Under the pieces are notes generated by a model. It worked only from the letters and a program-made list of their open reading frames with translations. It was not told the origin of the DNA and ran no database searches. Made by a program: the position numbers and the translations under genes. From Flagellimonas taeanensis (GTDB lineage: Bacteria; Bacteroidota; Bacteroidia; Flavobacteriales; Flavobacteriaceae): 64,000 nucleotides of DNA. This document shows positions 54,672 through 63,002 of this stretch, piece after piece; the first letter of the stretch is position 1, and every line of letters begins with the position of its first letter. The DNA lies in assembly GCF_003584105.1 (NCBI RefSeq), contig NZ_QXFO01000022.1, positions 215,086-279,085 on the forward strand, written 5' to 3'.

Positions 54672-56147
54672 ATGAAACAATACAAAAGCTATTTCCGTAC
54701 ATGCCAGATCATTGTGGCTACCCTGGTAGTGGGGCTGGTCGCGAGCTGTTCCGATTTGGAGGAAAAACCCTATTCCTTTATCAGTAGTGAGAACTTTTAC
54801 CAAACTGAGGAAGATGCCCTTGCGGCACTCAATGCTGCATATGCGGTATATCCGGTACTCTATGAGGCATCCACCATGTTCACCGTTACCGAATTGCCGG
54901 CGGACAATGTGACCATCCATAGGAATGCGACCTTTATCGGTCTGGACGATTGGACCATTCCGGCGGATCATCCCTTTGTGACCAATTTCTGGAATGCCAA
55001 CTATAGGCTGATCAGTGCCGCCAATATCGTCTTGGGAAGGGTACCCCAGATCGAAATGGACCAAGGGACCAGGAACGAGATCTTGGCAGAGGCCCATTTT
55101 ATCCGTGCCCATGCCTATTTCACCTTGGTGCGCCTTTTTGGTTCCGTCCCCATGCATACCGAAGAGTTGCAGGGACAGGATGGCATCTCCAAGCCAAAAT
55201 CCCCCGTGGATGACATCTATGGGTTGATCATCGATGACCTGACCACGGCCTCTGCTGGGCTACCGGTGTCCAGGGATGCCTCGCAGTTCGGAAGGGCGAC
55301 CCGAGGGGCTGCCCTGGCCATGCTTTCCTGGGTGCATTTGACCACCAACGAATTTGAGCTGGCAAGGGATTATGCCAATGATGTGATGGAATTGGGCCGT
55401 TACGAGCTATTGGATGATTTTGTCCAAGTGTTCGATCAAAACAATGAGACCAATAATGAGATCATATTCAGTGTACAATATGATGGGGCCATTGTCGGGA
55501 GTAACCTTGCTTCTTTCTGTCATGCCTTTGGTCCTTCCAATCCGTTGTGTTTTAGTGGAGTGCAAGTCTTTCAGGTAGATGAACAATCGCCCATGTGGAC
55601 CGAAAGGGACTTTGGCGTCTATCGTACCGCAAATACTGTTTACGACGAATTGGTGCTGGAAGATGGGGAACTGCACAGTGTCTATGATACCAGCAGGCCG
55701 TACCCCGCATTCAGGAAATACATAGCCATAGGAGAGACTGGCCAGTCAAACTGTCCGTTGAACCCTATTGTACTGAGATATGCGGATATATTGTTTATGT
55801 ATGCGGAGGCTGATAATGAATTGAATGGCCCTACCACGGAGACCTTGGAGATGGTCAACCAGATCATACGTCGTGCCCATAACCTACCCTTGGACCAAGC
55901 TTCGGCATTCGATATCGATCCAGGCATAAGCCAAACGGATTTCAAGCAGGTCATTGTGGAGCAACGGAACCTTGAGTTTGTGATGGAAGGAAAACGCATC
56001 TATGACCTCTTGCGTCTCAATATCTTTAAATCTACCTTACAGGACCTTGGCAAACCGGCCACGGCAGGGGACCTATTCCCCATACCACAAGCTGAGATTA
56101 ATGCCAATGACGCCCTGACCCAGGAAGATCAAAATCCGGGGTATTGA
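54672..56147 (+). CDS. susD: SusD/RagB-family glycan-binding lipoprotein
   Basis: The 491-residue lipoprotein has a lipobox with Cys26 (GLVASC) and the classical SusD organisation: LNAAYAVYPVLYE, FWNANYRLISAANIVLGRV, EILAEAHFIRAHAYFTLVRLFGSVPMHTEE, TRGAALAMLSWVHL, ILRYADILFMYAEADNELNG, and the C-terminal QVIVEQRNLEFVMEGKRIYDLLRL and LFPIPQAEINAND. It pairs with the SusC gene 18 bp upstream. A 63-bp gap separates it from the glycoside hydrolase gene. Confidence 0.95.
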   Translation: MKQYKSYFRTCQIIVATLVVGLVASCSDLEEKPYSFISSENFYQTEEDALAALNAAYAVYPVLYEASTMFTVTELPADNVTIHRNATFIGLDDWTIPADHPFVTNFWNANYRLISAANIVLGRVPQIEMDQGTRNEILAEAHFIRAHAYFTLVRLFGSVPMHTEELQGQDGISKPKSPVDDIYGLIIDDLTTASAGLPVSRDASQFGRATRGAALAMLSWVHLTTNEFELARDYANDVMELGRYELLDDFVQVFDQNNETNNEIIFSVQYDGAIVGSNLASFCHAFGPSNPLCFSGVQVFQVDEQSPMWTERDFGVYRTANTVYDELVLEDGELHSVYDTSRPYPAFRKYIAIGETGQSNCPLNPIVLRYADILFMYAEADNELNGPTTETLEMVNQIIRRAHNLPLDQASAFDIDPGISQTDFKQVIVEQRNLEFVMEGKRIYDLLRLNIFKSTLQDLGKPATAGDLFPIPQAEINANDALTQEDQNPGY

Positions 56148-56210
56148 TTTGGGACGTAAAACAATGGGCCTAAGGGTAAAACATAACTATAATTACGAAA
56201 AACAATTTTC

Positions 56211-57734
56211 ATGAAGACACATATCCTAGTAGCACTAACCTTTCTGTTCAGTCCTTTCTTCCCCTTGGATTCCGGGGAAGTTAAGGACGGGACGGAACCT
56301 TTGGAAAAGGAGTCCCCCATCATCACCAGGACTATCGATGTGACCAAGACCTTTCGGGAATTTCCCGATTTGGCCGGCTATTGGAACACCTCGGTCCAAA
56401 AGGCACCTGCCCCCGTGGTGGCCCAAGTGGCCGAAAAACACCTGGGCAAGGCCAAGATTACCCGATGCTGGTTGAACTTGGATGAAATGTGGGATTACCG
56501 GGACCGGGAATTCGAATACGATTTCAAACTGGGTGTGGACAAATACAAGGAAATAGGGGAAAAGTTCCGCGAATCCTGGGACTGGCAGGTGGAATCCCCA
56601 TCTACTTTTTATCAGTATATGGATGCCTTTTCCGGGAGCAGTGAGGAGATCATGCTCACGATCCGCAGGTATGAAAGGGATGTGCTGGACGGAAAGCTTC
56701 CCATTTCCCTGGAGGATTGGAAAATGGTCTTTAAGAAGGGCCTCAAGCACTACAAACAGAAATACCCCAATATCCGCTATGTGGAAGTAGGGAACGAATA
56801 TGCAGGAAAGTCCTTTATGGACGGTACGGCTGAGGAATATTTCACTTTTTATCGATTGGGGAGCCAGGCGGTTGCCGAGATCAATAGCGAACTCGGCCTT
56901 ACAGGGGACGACCGAATACTGGTCGGTGGACCTGTGGTGACGGGCCATATCTTGGACAAGATCGATAAGTTTTTGGGATTCTATGCCCAAGAGCCCAAAT
57001 CCAATAGGGTCCTAGACTTTATAGCATGGCATGACTACCATAAGAACATAGAGACTTCATATGACCGACAGGCCGAGCTGGAAGGATTGTTGGAAAAGCA
57101 TGGGCTACCCACAGACCTTCCCCTTTTTATGACGGAGCACGACCCTTACCATTACAGCGACGATAAACCGGAATACCATTTCCAGAATGCGGCCTATTTG
57201 CCCAAGTCCCTGTATTTCACCAGTCTTAAAAGCCCAAGGGTGAAGATCTTTCCATGGGTGCTGTTCCATAACCGTGAGATCCAGACCAAGTTCATGTGGT
57301 TTTCCGGTCCCAACGAAGTGGATACCAAGGAAGCAGAGATATCAACACTGCCCTTGGGCTATTCCATGCAGTTCTTAAGCATGTTGAAGGGCAGGGAAGT
57401 GGAAGTGAACAATATCGTGGATGGTAAGGACATGGTTCTTGCCACGGTGGAGAAGGACCGCATGGTCGTGGAAGCGATCAACTATGCGGGGGAGCGCAAG
57501 GTGGACTTAAGGCTGAAAAATCTGTTCGCTGCATTTCCCGATAAGAAGGGAAAACAGGTGCAGCTCAAGACCTATGTGATCGACAGTGTCCATAACAATA
57601 CCTTGGAAAAGGATGCCAAAGGCGTTTCCCTTCAACCACTGAGTGTACAGGAAATCACCCTTACCGATGAACTGGCCCTGACCTATGAGGGCTTAGAAGA
57701 TAAGGGTATGGTCCTTTGGGAATTGGTATACTAA
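56211..57734 (+). CDS. Clan GH-A glycoside hydrolase, GH39-like, substrate unknown
   Basis: The 507-residue protein has an N-terminal signal-like stretch (to about residue 22) and then a TIM barrel of clan GH-A type. The Asn-Glu pair that marks the acid/base is Asn195-Glu196 (YVEVGNEY), and the likely nucleophile is Glu309 (PLFMTEHDPY). A C-terminal beta-sandwich (about 400-507) follows. The overall pattern is closest to GH39 among families I know, but the match is distant and a new subfamily is possible. It is the only hydrolase of the second locus and follows SusD, so it would cut the imported glycan in the periplasm or at the surface. Confidence 0.65.
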   Translation: MKTHILVALTFLFSPFFPLDSGEVKDGTEPLEKESPIITRTIDVTKTFREFPDLAGYWNTSVQKAPAPVVAQVAEKHLGKAKITRCWLNLDEMWDYRDREFEYDFKLGVDKYKEIGEKFRESWDWQVESPSTFYQYMDAFSGSSEEIMLTIRRYERDVLDGKLPISLEDWKMVFKKGLKHYKQKYPNIRYVEVGNEYAGKSFMDGTAEEYFTFYRLGSQAVAEINSELGLTGDDRILVGGPVVTGHILDKIDKFLGFYAQEPKSNRVLDFIAWHDYHKNIETSYDRQAELEGLLEKHGLPTDLPLFMTEHDPYHYSDDKPEYHFQNAAYLPKSLYFTSLKSPRVKIFPWVLFHNREIQTKFMWFSGPNEVDTKEAEISTLPLGYSMQFLSMLKGREVEVNNIVDGKDMVLATVEKDRMVVEAINYAGERKVDLRLKNLFAAFPDKKGKQVQLKTYVIDSVHNNTLEKDAKGVSLQPLSVQEITLTDELALTYEGLEDKGMVLWELVY

Positions 57735-57740
57735 AAGTAG

Positions 57741-57791
57741 ACCAATCCCATTACGGATGGAAATGGGATTGGTCATGAAGGATTTCCATCC
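57741..57791 (+). promoter_or_regulatory. Two mutually exclusive hairpins in the hydrolase-transporter gap
   Basis: Hairpin A pairs ACCAATCCCATT (57741-57752) with AATGGGATTGGT (57762-57773): a perfect 12-bp stem with a 9-nt loop. Hairpin B pairs GGATGGAAAT (57755-57764) with ATTTCCATCC (57782-57791): a perfect 10-bp stem. B uses the loop and three right-arm bases of A, so the two cannot fully form together. There is no U-run after A, so it is not a simple terminator. It begins 6 bp after the hydrolase stop and ends 30 bp before the transporter start. Confidence 0.75.
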
Positions 57792-57821
57792 AGGGTCTAT
57801 GGACCACTAATTCGTAGGAAG

Positions 57822-59078
57822 ATGGTTTTTGGAAAAGGAAAAAACTATAAATGGGAAGTGTTGGGATTGCTATGGATGGCCTTCCTGCTCAACCAAGCCG
57901 ATCGTCAGGTCTTCAATGTACTGTTGCCCCTGATCAAATCCGATCTTGGACTTTCCGATGTACAGGTGGGGACCATTGCAACGGTGTTCAATCTGGTCTA
58001 TGCTTTTCTGGTACCCTTCGCTGGCTACGCTGGAGATGTGTTCAGCCGAAAGTGGATTGTGACCATTAGCATTGTGTTTTGGAGCATTGCCACCATGTTC
58101 ACGGGATTGACTAGTACAGTCTTCATGTTGATCATCATGAGGAGCATAGCCACGGGAGGGGGAGAGGCCTTTTTTGGTCCCGCAAATTACACCCTGCTCG
58201 CGGCCTATCATACCAAGACCAGGGCCTTGGCGATGTCCATCCACCAAACCTCCTATTATGTTGGCATCATCCTATGTGGTTATGTGGCCGGTTATTTGGG
58301 AGAACACTACGGTTGGCGCAGTGCGTTTTACCTGTTCGGAGGCCTTGGTGTGGTTCATGGACTGGTCATGGCCTTTCGGTTGAAGGATAAAAAACCGGTC
58401 CCCAAACCTGGGGAGGTGAAAGAGAAAATCAAATTCCTTGAAGGGCTACGAGTGTTGTTCCGTACCCCTACCGCCCTGATCTTGACCATTGGGTTCAGTG
58501 GGTTGATATTTGTTTTGGTAGGCTATTTGACCTGGACGCCAACCTATCTCTACGAAAGGTTCAGTATGAGTTTGACCAATGCCGGGTTCCATTCCATGTT
58601 CTACACCCATTTGTTCGCCTTCATCGGTATCTTGGTAGCTGGTAGGTTGTCCGATGCCGTATCCCGAAAGAACCCTGCCAATCGTTTATTGCTACAGGCT
58701 TTGGGACTTTTGGTGGCGGCACCCTTTATCCTGATGATGGGAGTGTCCTCCAGTCTGCCGCTGATCTATATCGGCTTTGCCGGTTTTGGGTTTGGAAGGG
58801 CCTTTTTTGATGCCAATACCTATGCGGTGCTCTACGATGTAATCCCGGAAAAATACCAATCCTCGGCATCGGGGGTAATGATGATGACGGGATTTGGAGT
58901 GGGTTCCTTGTCCTCCATCCTTTTGGGGTACCTCAAACCCATCATAGGCCTATCAATGGGAATTTCTTCCTTGGCCATCATATGGGTAGCCTGCGGCATC
59001 CTATTCCTGGTAGGCTATAAATACTATTACATGAAAGATTATAATCGAATTCATAATACGGAGGTAACCCCCGATTAA
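57822..59078 (+). CDS. MFS transporter, sugar-acid/sugar importer (ACS-like)
   Basis: The 418-residue protein has about 12 TM helices and motifs of the anion:cation symporter-type MFS group: LLWMAFLLNQADRQVFNVLLPLIKSDLGLSDVQVG, GYAGDVFSRKWIVTI, GGGEAFFGPANYTLLAAYH and FGFGRAFFDANTYAVLYDVIPEKYQSSASG. Relatives carry hexuronates, galactonate or other sugar acids, although some carry neutral sugars. It lies after two alternative hairpins and directly before the oxidative pathway genes. It would import the product of the hydrolase. Confidence 0.88.
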   Translation: MVFGKGKNYKWEVLGLLWMAFLLNQADRQVFNVLLPLIKSDLGLSDVQVGTIATVFNLVYAFLVPFAGYAGDVFSRKWIVTISIVFWSIATMFTGLTSTVFMLIIMRSIATGGGEAFFGPANYTLLAAYHTKTRALAMSIHQTSYYVGIILCGYVAGYLGEHYGWRSAFYLFGGLGVVHGLVMAFRLKDKKPVPKPGEVKEKIKFLEGLRVLFRTPTALILTIGFSGLIFVLVGYLTWTPTYLYERFSMSLTNAGFHSMFYTHLFAFIGILVAGRLSDAVSRKNPANRLLLQALGLLVAAPFILMMGVSSSLPLIYIGFAGFGFGRAFFDANTYAVLYDVIPEKYQSSASGVMMMTGFGVGSLSSILLGYLKPIIGLSMGISSLAIIWVACGILFLVGYKYYYMKDYNRIHNTEVTPD

Positions 59079-59103
59079 GGGTACCATTACAAACAGCATA
59101 TTA

Positions 59104-59880
59104 ATGAGATTTAAAGATAAAGTGGTCCTGGTGACCGGGGCAACAAAGAACACAGGGGTCGGTATTGCTGCCTTCTTCATAAAGGAAGGGGCCAAGGTCT
59201 GTATCAACGGGCATTCCCCCAAAAGTTTGGAAAGAGGGGCAGACGAACTAAGGGCCATGGGACTCGAAGGTTTTGACCAGTTTGCCGCTGATATATCCAA
59301 GGAGGAGCAGGTGTCTGCAATGTTCGACTATATCAAGGTGACCTTTGGGAGACTAGATATTTTGATCAACAATGCGGCACAGCAAGGCCTTGGATCGACC
59401 TTTGATTCCATGACCTCCGATGACTTTTTAAAGGTGATCATGGTCAATGTGTTTGGCACTTTCCAAGTATCCCAACAGGCTGCCCAGCTGATGGAACGCC
59501 AAGAGGGGAAAGGGGTGATCATCAATCTGGGCTCCAATGTGTCCACAAGGGCTATCCATAACCGTACGGCCTATGTGACCAGTAAGGGGGCCATCGACGC
59601 CCTTACCCGTTCCATGGCCATCGATTTGGCCGGGAAAGGGATTCGGGTCAATACAGTGGCCCCTGGCTATATCCATACCGACCGCTGGAAGGTGTTGCCC
59701 AATGCCGAGGCCACACGAAGACGGATGAACGTACCCCTCCATCAAGAGGCTACCATGACGGACATTTCCGCTGCTGTGGCTTTCCTGGCCTCCGATGAGG
59801 CCAAGAACATCACGGGGGAGCGATTGGTTGTGGACGGTGGATGCAGTGCACAGCATCTGCCCATGGATATTGATGTGTAG
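59104..59880 (+). CDS. SDR oxidoreductase, probable aldose dehydrogenase
   Basis: The 258-residue SDR has a cofactor loop with two extra residues (VTGATKNTGVGIA), NNAAQQG in place of the usual NNAG, and an intact catalytic Ser-Tyr-Lys (NLGSNVS, AYVTSKGA). The C-terminal GERLVVDGGCSAQHLPMDIDV is usual in length. In context it would oxidise an aldose to its lactone before the metallo-hydrolase encoded 3 bp downstream. An alternative is oxidation at a later step. Confidence 0.8.
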   Translation: MRFKDKVVLVTGATKNTGVGIAAFFIKEGAKVCINGHSPKSLERGADELRAMGLEGFDQFAADISKEEQVSAMFDYIKVTFGRLDILINNAAQQGLGSTFDSMTSDDFLKVIMVNVFGTFQVSQQAAQLMERQEGKGVIINLGSNVSTRAIHNRTAYVTSKGAIDALTRSMAIDLAGKGIRVNTVAPGYIHTDRWKVLPNAEATRRRMNVPLHQEATMTDISAAVAFLASDEAKNITGERLVVDGGCSAQHLPMDIDV

Positions 59881-59883
59881 GCC

Positions 59884-60618
59884 ATGCAGACCGACACTTC
59901 CATATGGGCAAGCTGGTTGGGACAGGCCGGGTTTATCCTGGAGTTCCAAGGGACACGTTTGTTGATAGATCCCTTCCTGAGCGATATAGTTGAAATTCGT
60001 CAGGGGCTCAAAAGGTTAATGCCCCCGCCCCTGGAAATCCATGAGCTACGACCAGATCATATCTTTATCACCCATGACCATTTGGACCATTTGGATCCCA
60101 AGGCCCTGCCCGAGATCCATGAACACTATCCCGAGGCAATGATCATTGGTCCTTCAAGTGTGGTATTGAAGGCCAAGGAATTGGGTATGGATGCTTCCAA
60201 ACTTTTTGAAGTGTTCCCAGGGGAGCGACACCGCTTTGGAGCCATGGAACTGAAAATAGTGCCGGCCTATCACTCGGATCCCTTTTCTGTGGGGTGTATC
60301 CTCGGACTGGGGAACAAACAACTCTATATCAGTGGGGATACCTTGTCCCCGATGGGGTTTTGTGAGGAAATCCAAGGGTTGGCCGACGGTGCTGTGCATG
60401 GGGTGATGATCTGCATCAACGGAAAGCTTGGAAACATGGACTGGACAGCGGCCGCCGCACTGGTCCAGTGTTTGCAACCGACCTTGGCCTTGCCCATGCA
60501 CTATGGCATGTTCAAGGAAAACACGGTGGACCCCCAGCCCTTTATCGAAAGCTGTAGGGATATGGGTGTAGGTTCCTTTGAACTATTGCCCGGCAAACGA
60601 ACAAAATTGATTTTATGA
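59884..60618 (+). CDS. MBL-fold (UlaG-like) metallo-hydrolase, probable sugar lactonase
   Basis: The 244-residue protein has the metallo-beta-lactamase fold with the HxHxDH motif (FITHDHLDHLD), PAYHSDPFSVG, YISGDTLSPMG and a C-terminal histidine (LALPMHYGMF). It groups with the UlaG-type L-ascorbate-6-phosphate lactonases. Between an SDR and a sugar-acid dehydratase, opening of an aldonolactone is the most plausible reaction. Its 3' end overlaps the dehydratase start by 4 bp. Confidence 0.82.
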   Translation: MQTDTSIWASWLGQAGFILEFQGTRLLIDPFLSDIVEIRQGLKRLMPPPLEIHELRPDHIFITHDHLDHLDPKALPEIHEHYPEAMIIGPSSVVLKAKELGMDASKLFEVFPGERHRFGAMELKIVPAYHSDPFSVGCILGLGNKQLYISGDTLSPMGFCEEIQGLADGAVHGVMICINGKLGNMDWTAAAALVQCLQPTLALPMHYGMFKENTVDPQPFIESCRDMGVGSFELLPGKRTKLIL

Positions 60619-61784
60619 AGATTACCAAAATTAATACCTATATCTGCCATGCCTATCGGACCAATTGGGTGTTCGTCCGCGTGGAAACCAATGTGCCCGG
60701 GCTCTACGGTGTGGGGGAGGCCACTCTGGAATATAAAGAGCATACCGTAGCCATGGCCTGTCAGGAACTGGAGCGCGATTTTGTGGGCCATGACCCCCAT
60801 AACATAGAAGCGTTCTTCCATTTGGCCTATCGCAATGCCTATTGGCGTGGTGGTCCTGTATTGATGAGTGCGATTTCTGCCATTGAAATGGCCCTTTGGG
60901 ACATCAAAGGTAAGGATTTGGGAGTGCCGGTCTACCAGTTGTTGGGTGGCAAGCTAAGGGACGCCGTTCCCTGTTATGCCAATGGTTGGTTTGCGTCGGC
61001 CAAAAGCCCGGATGAGTTTGCGGAGATGGCCAAGAAAGCCGTTGAACAAGGCTTCACCGCGCTCAAATGGGATCCCTTTGGTTCCGCCTATCTCCAGATA
61101 GATAGAAAAGGAATGGACCATGCCCTGTCCTGTGTCGCAGCAGTATGTGATGCCATACAGGACAAGGCGGATGTCATTATCGAGGCCCATGGGCGTTTTG
61201 ATGTGCCCACGGCCATACGGTTGGGACATGCCTTGGAAGCCTTTGATGTCCTTTGGTTCGAGGAGCCCATACCTCCCCAGAACCTGGAAGGGTTGGCCGA
61301 AGTAAAAAGGCGTATCAAAGTCCCGATCTCTGGAGGGGAACGCTTGTACAACAAATGGGAGTACAAAACCCTGTTCGACCTTAAGGCAGTGGACTATATC
61401 CAACCCGATGTTAGCCATGCAGGAGGGATCATGGAACTCAAGAAAATTGCGGCCATGGCCGAGGCGAACCATATTCCCTTTTGCCCGCACAATCCAAGTG
61501 GACCGGTGGCCAATGCGGCCACCTTGCAATTGGCGGCCTGTGTGCCCAATTTCTTTTTGTTGGAGACCATGAGTAGTGATGTCCCTTGGCGAAGGGAAAT
61601 CTGTGACGAGGAAGTGGTCTTTACCGAAGGAAAGATGGGAATCCCTGACAAACCAGGACTTGGGATTGATATTTTCCCGGAGCAGATGGAAAAGTATCCC
61701 TACAAGGCGGTGGGCTTACGACATTATAAGAACACTTTGACCGATATCAGACCGGAAGGTGCCATATCCTATTTTAAAAATTGA
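60615..61784 (+). CDS. Enolase-superfamily sugar-acid dehydratase (galactonate dehydratase-like)
   Basis: The 389-residue protein is of the mandelate racemase/muconate lactonising type: AISAIEMALWDIKGKDLGVPVYQLLGG, ALKWDPFG in place of the usual KxK strand, IIEAHGRFDV, FEEPIPPQN, ISGGERLYN, YIQPDVSHAGGI and FCPHNPSGPVANAA. The EAHGRF and GER pattern resembles D-galactonate dehydratases. A cycloisomerase of 3,6-anhydrogalactonate is another enolase-superfamily possibility. The product would be a 2-keto-3-deoxy sugar acid, which fits the kinase gene at 63003. Confidence 0.83.
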   Translation: MKITKINTYICHAYRTNWVFVRVETNVPGLYGVGEATLEYKEHTVAMACQELERDFVGHDPHNIEAFFHLAYRNAYWRGGPVLMSAISAIEMALWDIKGKDLGVPVYQLLGGKLRDAVPCYANGWFASAKSPDEFAEMAKKAVEQGFTALKWDPFGSAYLQIDRKGMDHALSCVAAVCDAIQDKADVIIEAHGRFDVPTAIRLGHALEAFDVLWFEEPIPPQNLEGLAEVKRRIKVPISGGERLYNKWEYKTLFDLKAVDYIQPDVSHAGGIMELKKIAAMAEANHIPFCPHNPSGPVANAATLQLAACVPNFFLLETMSSDVPWRREICDEEVVFTEGKMGIPDKPGLGIDIFPEQMEKYPYKAVGLRHYKNTLTDIRPEGAISYFKN

Positions 61785-61834
61785 ACCGAAACCAATGTTT
61801 TGTAATCTTCAAATTCGCTTGAAAGCAATCTAAC

Positions 61835-62983
61835 ATGGCCCAAAGTTTCGATACCCGATACCCCTCTGTTGACGATCTAAGGGAAAAAGCCAAAAAAAGA
61901 ATTCCCCGTTTTGCTTTTGAATATTTGGACGGAGGCTGTAATGAGGATATTAATATTAAAAGGAATACCATCGAGATACGGGACATTACCTTAAAACCCA
62001 CCTACATCAAGGATTTTAAGTCGGCATCCATAAAAACGACACTGTTCGGGGAAACATACGATGCCCCTTTTGGGGTGGCACCCGTGGGCCTGCAGGGCTT
62101 AATGTGGCCCAATTCCCCCGAGATCTTGGCCAAGGCCGCCAATAAGCACAATGTGCCCTTCATTCTGAGTACAGTGACCACCATGGACATCGAACGGGCC
62201 AGTGAACTTACCGAGGGCAAGGCCTGGTTCCAACTGTACAACCCGGCAGAGGATGCAGTAAGAAATGATATTTTGGACAGAGCAGGGGCCGCTGGTTGTC
62301 CTGTATTGGTGTTACTATGCGATGTACCTACTTTTGGTTACAGACCTTGGGATTTTAAAAATGGTCTGGCCCTCCCGCCAAAAATGACGCTGGCAAACAT
62401 GCTACAGGTCTTGGGCAGGCCCAGTTGGGCCATGCAGACCTTGAAATATGGCATTCCTACCTTTGAAACCCTGCGCCCCTATACCCCAGAGGGCCTCAAC
62501 CTGAAACAATTGGGCAAGTTCATGGACAAGACCTTTTCTGGTCGATTGAACGAGGAGCGCATCAAACCCATTCGTGATAAATGGAAGGGGAAATTGGTGC
62601 TTAAAGGAGTGGCATCTGAAGAAGATACCGAACAGGCCATCCGTTTGGGATTTGATGGTATTATCGTCTCCAACCACGGAGGAAGGCAATTGGATGCAGG
62701 GGAATCCACCATAGCACCTTTAACTAGAATCGCCGCCAAATACAAAGATCAAATTACAATAATGATGGACAGTGGTATGCGTTCAGGGCCGGATATGGCA
62801 CGTTCCCTTGCTCGGGGAGCGGAATTCACCTTTATGGGCCGCTCCTTCATGTACGGGGCAGCTGCCTTGGGAAAGAAGGGTGGCGACCATACTATGACCA
62901 TCCTCAAGGTACAGCTCCAACAGATCATGGATCAATTGGGTTGTACGCAGATTAAAGATTTACAACAACATCTAACGAACTAG
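61835..62983 (+). CDS. FMN-dependent alpha-hydroxyacid dehydrogenase (LldD-like paralogue)
   Basis: The 382-residue protein aligns almost without gaps to the lactate dehydrogenase at 20123: both share IPRFAFEYLDGGCNE, PVGLQGLMWPNSPEILAKAA, VLLCDVPTFGYRP, GKLVLKGV and SNHGGRQLDAGEST. The active-site His and Arg are present. It lies between the dehydratase and the kinase of the second locus. L-lactate is a possible substrate, but the locus has no obvious lactate-forming step, so it may act on another 2-hydroxy acid of this pathway. Confidence 0.85.
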   Translation: MAQSFDTRYPSVDDLREKAKKRIPRFAFEYLDGGCNEDINIKRNTIEIRDITLKPTYIKDFKSASIKTTLFGETYDAPFGVAPVGLQGLMWPNSPEILAKAANKHNVPFILSTVTTMDIERASELTEGKAWFQLYNPAEDAVRNDILDRAGAAGCPVLVLLCDVPTFGYRPWDFKNGLALPPKMTLANMLQVLGRPSWAMQTLKYGIPTFETLRPYTPEGLNLKQLGKFMDKTFSGRLNEERIKPIRDKWKGKLVLKGVASEEDTEQAIRLGFDGIIVSNHGGRQLDAGESTIAPLTRIAAKYKDQITIMMDSGMRSGPDMARSLARGAEFTFMGRSFMYGAAALGKKGGDHTMTILKVQLQQIMDQLGCTQIKDLQQHLTN

Positions 62984-63002
62984 GAAATTGAAAAATACAG
63001 AA

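Noticed and set aside
54387..55157. 256-codon minus-strand frame spanning the SusC/SusD junction
   Set aside because: It overlaps two certain genes on the opposite strand and has low-complexity His/Gly/Ile-rich content typical of an antisense shadow.
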